From Trogon surrucura (lineage: Eukaryota; Chordata; Aves; Trogoniformes; Trogonidae): a DNA stretch of 64,000 bases. The position numbers and the translations under genes were made by a program. Shown one piece after another: positions 63,301 through 64,000 of this stretch (position 1 is the stretch's first letter; every line of letters starts with the position of its first letter). Where the stretch lies: positions 14,491,001-14,555,000 of the forward strand of contig CM036618.1 in the NCBI GenBank assembly GCA_020746105.1, given 5' to 3'. The notes beneath the pieces are model-generated. The model was not told where the DNA came from and ran no database searches. It worked only from the letters and a program-made list of their open reading frames with translations.

Positions 63301-63521
63301 AATTTAAAATTGTTTGTTGCATGCTCATTTTCAGTCTAAATGAGTCTTAACTCTAGTTCTGCAACTTCATGTTTTGCTCTTCAGGAAAGTAACGTCAGAG
63401 CGCTGGAAATTTTGTTCACTTTCCATGGATCAGCTTTACTTCCACACAGACAGGCAATTCTCTCCAATTTTCCAGAGACTACTTCACCTCATGAATATGC
63501 TTTCTTGTTGCCTGAAGCTTG
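26996..63521 (+). CDS. NBAS: NBAS, NRZ tethering-complex subunit (N-terminal 21 exons; continues past window)
   Basis: NBAS is a large ER-associated protein. With RINT1 and ZW10 it forms the NRZ complex, which tethers COPI vesicles to ER SNAREs in Golgi-to-ER retrograde traffic; a role in nonsense-mediated decay is also reported. Here 21 coding exons with GT-AG introns and matching phases give 2357 nt, about 785 codons. The N-terminus holds the conserved [14 protein letters not shown] segment. Residues of roughly 90-400 form the WD40-like Nbas_N propeller, with [18 protein letters not shown] and KMSLSPDG strands. An acidic run lies at 474-486 and a basic RKRPRTITK stretch soon after. The Sec39 domain should start near the last exons. 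The start is the first ATG after an in-frame TGA at 26972-26974, with A at -3 and G at +4. No frame break is present. The remaining two thirds lie beyond 64000. Confidence 0.97.
27143..31652 (+). other. NBAS: NBAS intron 1
   Basis: A 4.5 kb intron. It contains the tail of the CpG island, one CR1 fragment (30305-30414), several T-rich runs and a short local duplication (16 nt at 28298-28313 repeated at 28324-28339). I see no further gene or RNA gene in it. Confidence 0.75.
30305..30414 (-). mobile_element. CR1 LINE 3' fragment
   Basis: About 110 bp in NBAS intron 1, antisense to NBAS: ATCATCGAATGGTGTGAGTT, AAAGATCATCTAGGTCCAAC, CCCCCTGCCATGGGCAGGGA. Truncated after the TTGCTCCAAG segment. Confidence 0.9.
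31653..31707 (+). CDS. NBAS: NBAS exon 2
   Basis: Residues 50-67 plus one base: [18 protein letters not shown]. Acceptor TTTTGCAG, donor GTAAAT. Confidence 0.93.
32246..32282 (+). CDS. NBAS: NBAS exon 3 (37 nt microexon)
   Basis: Completes Gly68, then [11 protein letters not shown] (69-79) and two bases of Ser80. Identified because the QYIWYS core and the phases on both sides fit. Its first residues differ from the mammalian sequence as I know it. Acceptor ATTGTAG, donor GTAGGT. Confidence 0.87.
33285..33440 (-). mobile_element. CR1 LINE fragment, degenerate
   Basis: About 155 bp in NBAS intron 3, antisense to NBAS. It carries GGTCTTAAAAAACTTGAAGG, CTCTCTGGGCATCCCGTTCC and a TATGTCAGCTTGGAATTTCC segment. 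Lacks the 3' tail; older than the copy beginning at 33441. Confidence 0.65.
33441..34745 (-). mobile_element. CR1 LINE split by an inserted LTR
   Basis: CR1 in minus orientation, interrupted. 33441-33508 is the 3' end (AATCCTAGAATCATTTGGTT up to TTAACTTACCCTGC). 34525-34745 carries on with CTGCCAAGTTCACC and later TTTTTCCAGGCTAAACAAAT and a CTCCCTGACCATCTC segment. The intervening 1,016 bp are an LTR. Confidence 0.8.
33509..34524 (-). mobile_element. Solo LTR of an avian endogenous retrovirus, nested in CR1
   Basis: In NBAS intron 3, antisense. It starts TGTCATAGTTTGAGCTC and contains CCGCTCACTTGCC, tandem-like C/T-rich units with CATGGGTCCTCC, ACCGCCGTGG and CATGGGGTCCTC variants, and GGCGCTGATTGGCCTGGCCT. 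This structure is familiar from long avian ERV LTRs. CTGC occurs at 33505-33508 and 34525-34528, as expected for a short target-site duplication. No retroviral protein sequence is present; the long open frames inside are non-coding by appearance. Confidence 0.75.
35039..35116 (+). CDS. NBAS: NBAS exon 4
   Basis: Completes Ser80, then [20 protein letters not shown] and RLVLA (to 105). Strongly conserved GLVRLV-KQINW block at the start of the propeller region. Confidence 0.96.
35692..36473 (-). mobile_element. CR1 LINE, about 780 bp, antisense to NBAS
   Basis: In NBAS intron 4. It has a 3' tail at GAATTGTAGAATGCATTGGG and runs back through CTTCTCTTCTCCAGGCTGAA to the C-terminal reverse-transcriptase coding part. 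Read on the minus strand, 36444-36214 encodes [20 protein letters not shown]-like CR1 protein. The reading frame is broken further on, so it is a fossil. Confidence 0.93.
36965..37012 (+). CDS. NBAS: NBAS exon 5 (48 nt)
   Basis: Completes Ser106, then [15 protein letters not shown] (107-121) and two bases of Arg122. First blade of the WD40-like propeller. Confidence 0.95.
38075..38118 (+). CDS. NBAS: NBAS exon 6 (44 nt)
   Basis: Completes Arg122, then [14 protein letters not shown] and one base. Donor GTATAC, acceptor CTGCAG. Confidence 0.95.
38440..38573 (+). CDS. NBAS: NBAS exon 7
   Basis: Val137 to Pro181: [20 protein letters not shown], then [20 protein letters not shown] and LVISP. A clear WD40-like blade ([19 protein letters not shown]). 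Confidence 0.97.
39334..39467 (+). CDS. NBAS: NBAS exon 8
   Basis: Residues 182-225 plus two bases: [20 protein letters not shown], then [20 protein letters not shown] and SYLV. The acceptor used is TAAAG before ACAGCAAG. The later CAG four bases on would break frame. Confidence 0.95.
39586..39684 (+). CDS. NBAS: NBAS exon 9
   Basis: Completes Ser226, then [20 protein letters not shown] and [12 protein letters not shown] (to 258). Next propeller blade. Followed by the largest intron visible. Confidence 0.96.
40018..41433 (+). mobile_element. CR1 LINE, 1.4 kb, with long reverse-transcriptase ORF
   Basis: 5'-truncated CR1 in NBAS intron 9, sense to NBAS. An open frame at 40017-41207 (396 codons) encodes the second half of ORF2: [20 protein letters not shown] (fingers), [20 protein letters not shown] (motif A with D), [20 protein letters not shown], and the catalytic SKFADDTKL (motif C FADD). 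The frame ends early near 41180. The remainder of the normal C-terminus ([34 protein letters not shown]) continues in another frame to 41340, so there is one frameshift near the end. The tail is repeats of ATTCTGTG. Not a host gene. Confidence 0.96.
42031..42362 (-). mobile_element. CR1 LINE 3' fragment
   Basis: About 330 bp, antisense to NBAS. Tail AATTCATAGAATCATAGAAT, then GAGATCATGTAATCCCAACC, AATCTAAATCTACCCTCTTT and TACCCCTCATCACTACACCC. Typical CR1 3' UTR plus end of ORF2. Confidence 0.93.
43993..44022. repeat. 15-nt tandem duplication
   Basis: TGGACATAAATGCAC occurs twice in direct tandem without mismatch. A recent local duplication in intronic sequence, with no apparent function. 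Confidence 0.9.
44593..45815 (-). mobile_element. CR1 LINE, 1.2 kb, reverse-transcriptase fossil
   Basis: Antisense to NBAS. The 3' tail is at GGTCATAGAATCAGTAAGGT. On the minus strand 45674-44793 is open for 293 codons: [20 protein letters not shown] (motif A, with the usual FDTVSH changed to LNTISH), [29 protein letters not shown]. The catalytic FADD has become FRDD, so the enzyme is probably dead even where the frame is open. Sequence up to about 45815 is still CR1-like (CATGCTGGCTGGGCCTGATC). Confidence 0.95.
47876..48014 (+). CDS. NBAS: NBAS exon 10
   Basis: Completes Arg259, then [20 protein letters not shown] and [20 protein letters not shown], ending EDDIRT (305). Propeller blade with the ISAWRVLSG strand. 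Confidence 0.97.
48803..48868 (+). CDS. NBAS: NBAS exon 11 (66 nt)
   Basis: Residues 306-327: [20 protein letters not shown], then EQ. In frame on both sides, so skipping would preserve the reading frame. Confidence 0.93.
51786..51833 (+). repeat. Polypyrimidine (T-rich) tract
   Basis: About 48 bases of almost pure T with a few C, in NBAS intron 11, more than 500 bp upstream of the exon 12 acceptor. A low-complexity tract. Not the direct acceptor tract of any exon found. Confidence 0.85.
52382..52510 (+). CDS. NBAS: NBAS exon 12
   Basis: Residues 328-370: [20 protein letters not shown], then [20 protein letters not shown] and TDQ. The clearest WD40 repeat in the protein ([24 protein letters not shown]). 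Confidence 0.97.
52669..53697 (+). mobile_element. CR1 LINE, about 1.0 kb, broken reverse-transcriptase frame
   Basis: In NBAS intron 12, sense to NBAS. It encodes, in pieces, [20 protein letters not shown] and [14 protein letters not shown] (FADD kept), then stops near 52899. It resumes in other frames at 53071-53427 ([20 protein letters not shown]) and 53424-53612 ([20 protein letters not shown]). At least two frame breaks. Ends ACAATTCTGTGATTCTATG. Confidence 0.95.
54114..54681 (+). mobile_element. Solo LTR of an avian endogenous retrovirus
   Basis: In NBAS intron 12, sense. Segments matching the common avian ERV LTR pattern, in order: GGGAGTTCATTCTCTTCACA, GCTGATAACACACC, GCTCAGTAGTGCTTACACAA, GGGGGTGCACAATAATCTGG, CAGATGACCCCAGCTGAC, a TATA-like CAATAAAAACAG, a T-rich block, and the end GGGGAGTGAGCGAGCAGCTG ... 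CACCACA. No internal retroviral genes are adjacent, so this is a solo LTR. Confidence 0.8.
55837..55900 (+). CDS. NBAS: NBAS exon 13
   Basis: Residues 371-391 plus one base: [20 protein letters not shown], then K. Acceptor is T-rich ending TTTTTAG; donor GTATCT. Confidence 0.95.
57293..57486 (+). CDS. NBAS: NBAS exon 14
   Basis: Asp392 to Glu456: [20 protein letters not shown], then [20 protein letters not shown] and [20 protein letters not shown], ending FLSLE. Final part of the propeller region, highly conserved. Confidence 0.97.
58598..58852 (+). CDS. NBAS: NBAS exon 15 (acidic and basic linker)
   Basis: 85 codons, 457-541, the longest exon here. It begins [17 protein letters not shown], then the acidic run [13 protein letters not shown] (474-486), then [20 protein letters not shown] and [20 protein letters not shown]. 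It ends PEELYQRK. The acidic run and the basic RKRPR patch look like an exposed linker. Confidence 0.97.
59600..59725 (+). CDS. NBAS: NBAS exon 16
   Basis: 42 codons, 542-583: [20 protein letters not shown], then [20 protein letters not shown] and YL. Start of the alpha-helical solenoid. Donor GTGGGT. Confidence 0.96.
60859..61010 (+). CDS. NBAS: NBAS exon 17
   Basis: Residues 584-633 and two bases: [20 protein letters not shown], then [20 protein letters not shown] and [10 protein letters not shown]. Helical repeats. The donor is the weak GTTTGG. Confidence 0.95.
61846..61980 (+). CDS. NBAS: NBAS exon 18
   Basis: Completes Arg634, then [20 protein letters not shown] and [20 protein letters not shown], ending VNFS and two bases of Lys679. 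A charged loop, more variable than its neighbours. Confidence 0.94.
62251..62329 (+). CDS. NBAS: NBAS exon 19
   Basis: Completes Lys679, then [20 protein letters not shown] and RLETYE (to 705). Acceptor AACACAG. Confidence 0.95.
63019..63123 (+). CDS. NBAS: NBAS exon 20
   Basis: 35 codons, 706-740: [20 protein letters not shown], then [15 protein letters not shown]. The acceptor has a run of more than 20 T. Near the beginning of the Sec39 domain. Confidence 0.96.
63385..63521 (+). CDS. NBAS: NBAS exon 21 (last in window)
   Basis: Residues 741-785 and two bases of the next Cys: [20 protein letters not shown], then [20 protein letters not shown] and LLPEA. First segment of the Sec39-type helical domain. 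The following intron (donor GTAAGG at 63522) runs past the window end. Confidence 0.96.
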
Positions 63522-64000
63522 GTAAGGATGCATTAATGGATAAGAACTGAAAAAAAAAATTGTTAGGTTAATACCTAAATCAGTTATTGCAGGCTTATTA
63601 TCTGGAATCAAGAGAGTAGCTTTGTCTGTATGTACTTGTCCAGCCTTCGTTTTCTGCTTTACTTTGTGCCATCCATGGAAGACTTTTGGTTTCTTTTGGT
63701 CACTGTCAGGAAGGTAGGGACTTCAAATGTTCTTGCCTCTATTACACATAAGAGGAAGTGTGGCCTTTTCTGATCTGAAAGTGCCCAGATTTTCACAGGC
63801 GTAAGTAGAGGTCTGTGATTAGTTTCTAATAAGAGCAAGCCTTAGGACATTGGTAGTACAAGTGCTGAGCTCTCTGGAAGCAATTAAGCTTTTCTGGATT
63901 TGTTTTGAAATGTAATTTAACACTTAAGCAGTCGATAAGTTCAAAATCGCTCGTCTTGCTACTGATTCTTACACAACTTGCTAAGGTAGAATTATGAAAA

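Noticed and set aside
1-64000. CRISPR arrays, tRNA, rRNA, bacterial operons or a new defence-like gene cluster
   Set aside because: No regular direct-repeat arrays, no cloverleaf-like sequences noticed, and all convincing coding sequence belongs to DDX1, NBAS or CR1. The interrupted gene structure is that of a vertebrate.

Overview
This is a nuclear segment of a bird genome. The evidence is many CR1 LINE fragments with the typical avian 3' tails (runs of ATTCTGTG or ATTCTATG octamers), three endogenous-retrovirus LTR-like blocks of an avian type, compact introns, and two vertebrate genes in a known arrangement. The species cannot be named from the sequence alone.

Two divergently transcribed protein-coding genes fill the window. 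On the minus strand, DDX1 (DEAD-box RNA helicase with an internal SPRY domain) is complete: 26 coding exons between 24203 and 3328. Every intron is GT-AG and every codon phase matches across the junctions. The exons join to 2223 nt, that is 740 codons plus TGA, the length I know for vertebrate DDX1. On the plus strand, NBAS starts at 26996 and runs off the right edge. The first 21 coding exons are present (26996-63521, 2357 nt, about 785 codons of a protein of roughly 2,370 residues), covering the N-terminal WD40/beta-propeller region, an acidic/basic linker and the approach to the Sec39 domain.

Layout: 1-3250, unassigned DNA downstream of DDX1 (in mammals the side towards MYCN); 3250-24203, DDX1; 24204-26995, a 2.8 kb divergent intergenic block with a CpG island at each end (about 23930-24400 and 26690-27300) and two CR1 fragments between them; 26996-64000, NBAS with long introns loaded with transposable elements. 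CR1 pieces lie in DDX1 introns 1, 3, 5, 11, 14 and 21 and in NBAS introns 1, 3, 4, 9 and 12. LTR blocks lie in DDX1 intron 3 and NBAS introns 3 and 12. The longest mobile coding stretch is a 396-codon CR1 reverse-transcriptase fragment in NBAS intron 9.

The two proteins act in different processes. DDX1 works in RNA metabolism, including the tRNA-ligase complex. NBAS is part of the NRZ tether for Golgi-to-ER traffic and has a reported role in nonsense-mediated decay. Their adjacency is conserved vertebrate synteny. I found no evidence of an unknown multi-gene system. The observations most worth a second look are in the repeats: a scrambled, partly inverted CR1 beside the DDX1 CpG island, an LTR nested in a CR1 with a CTGC flank on both sides, and oppositely oriented CR1 copies flanking NBAS exon groups.
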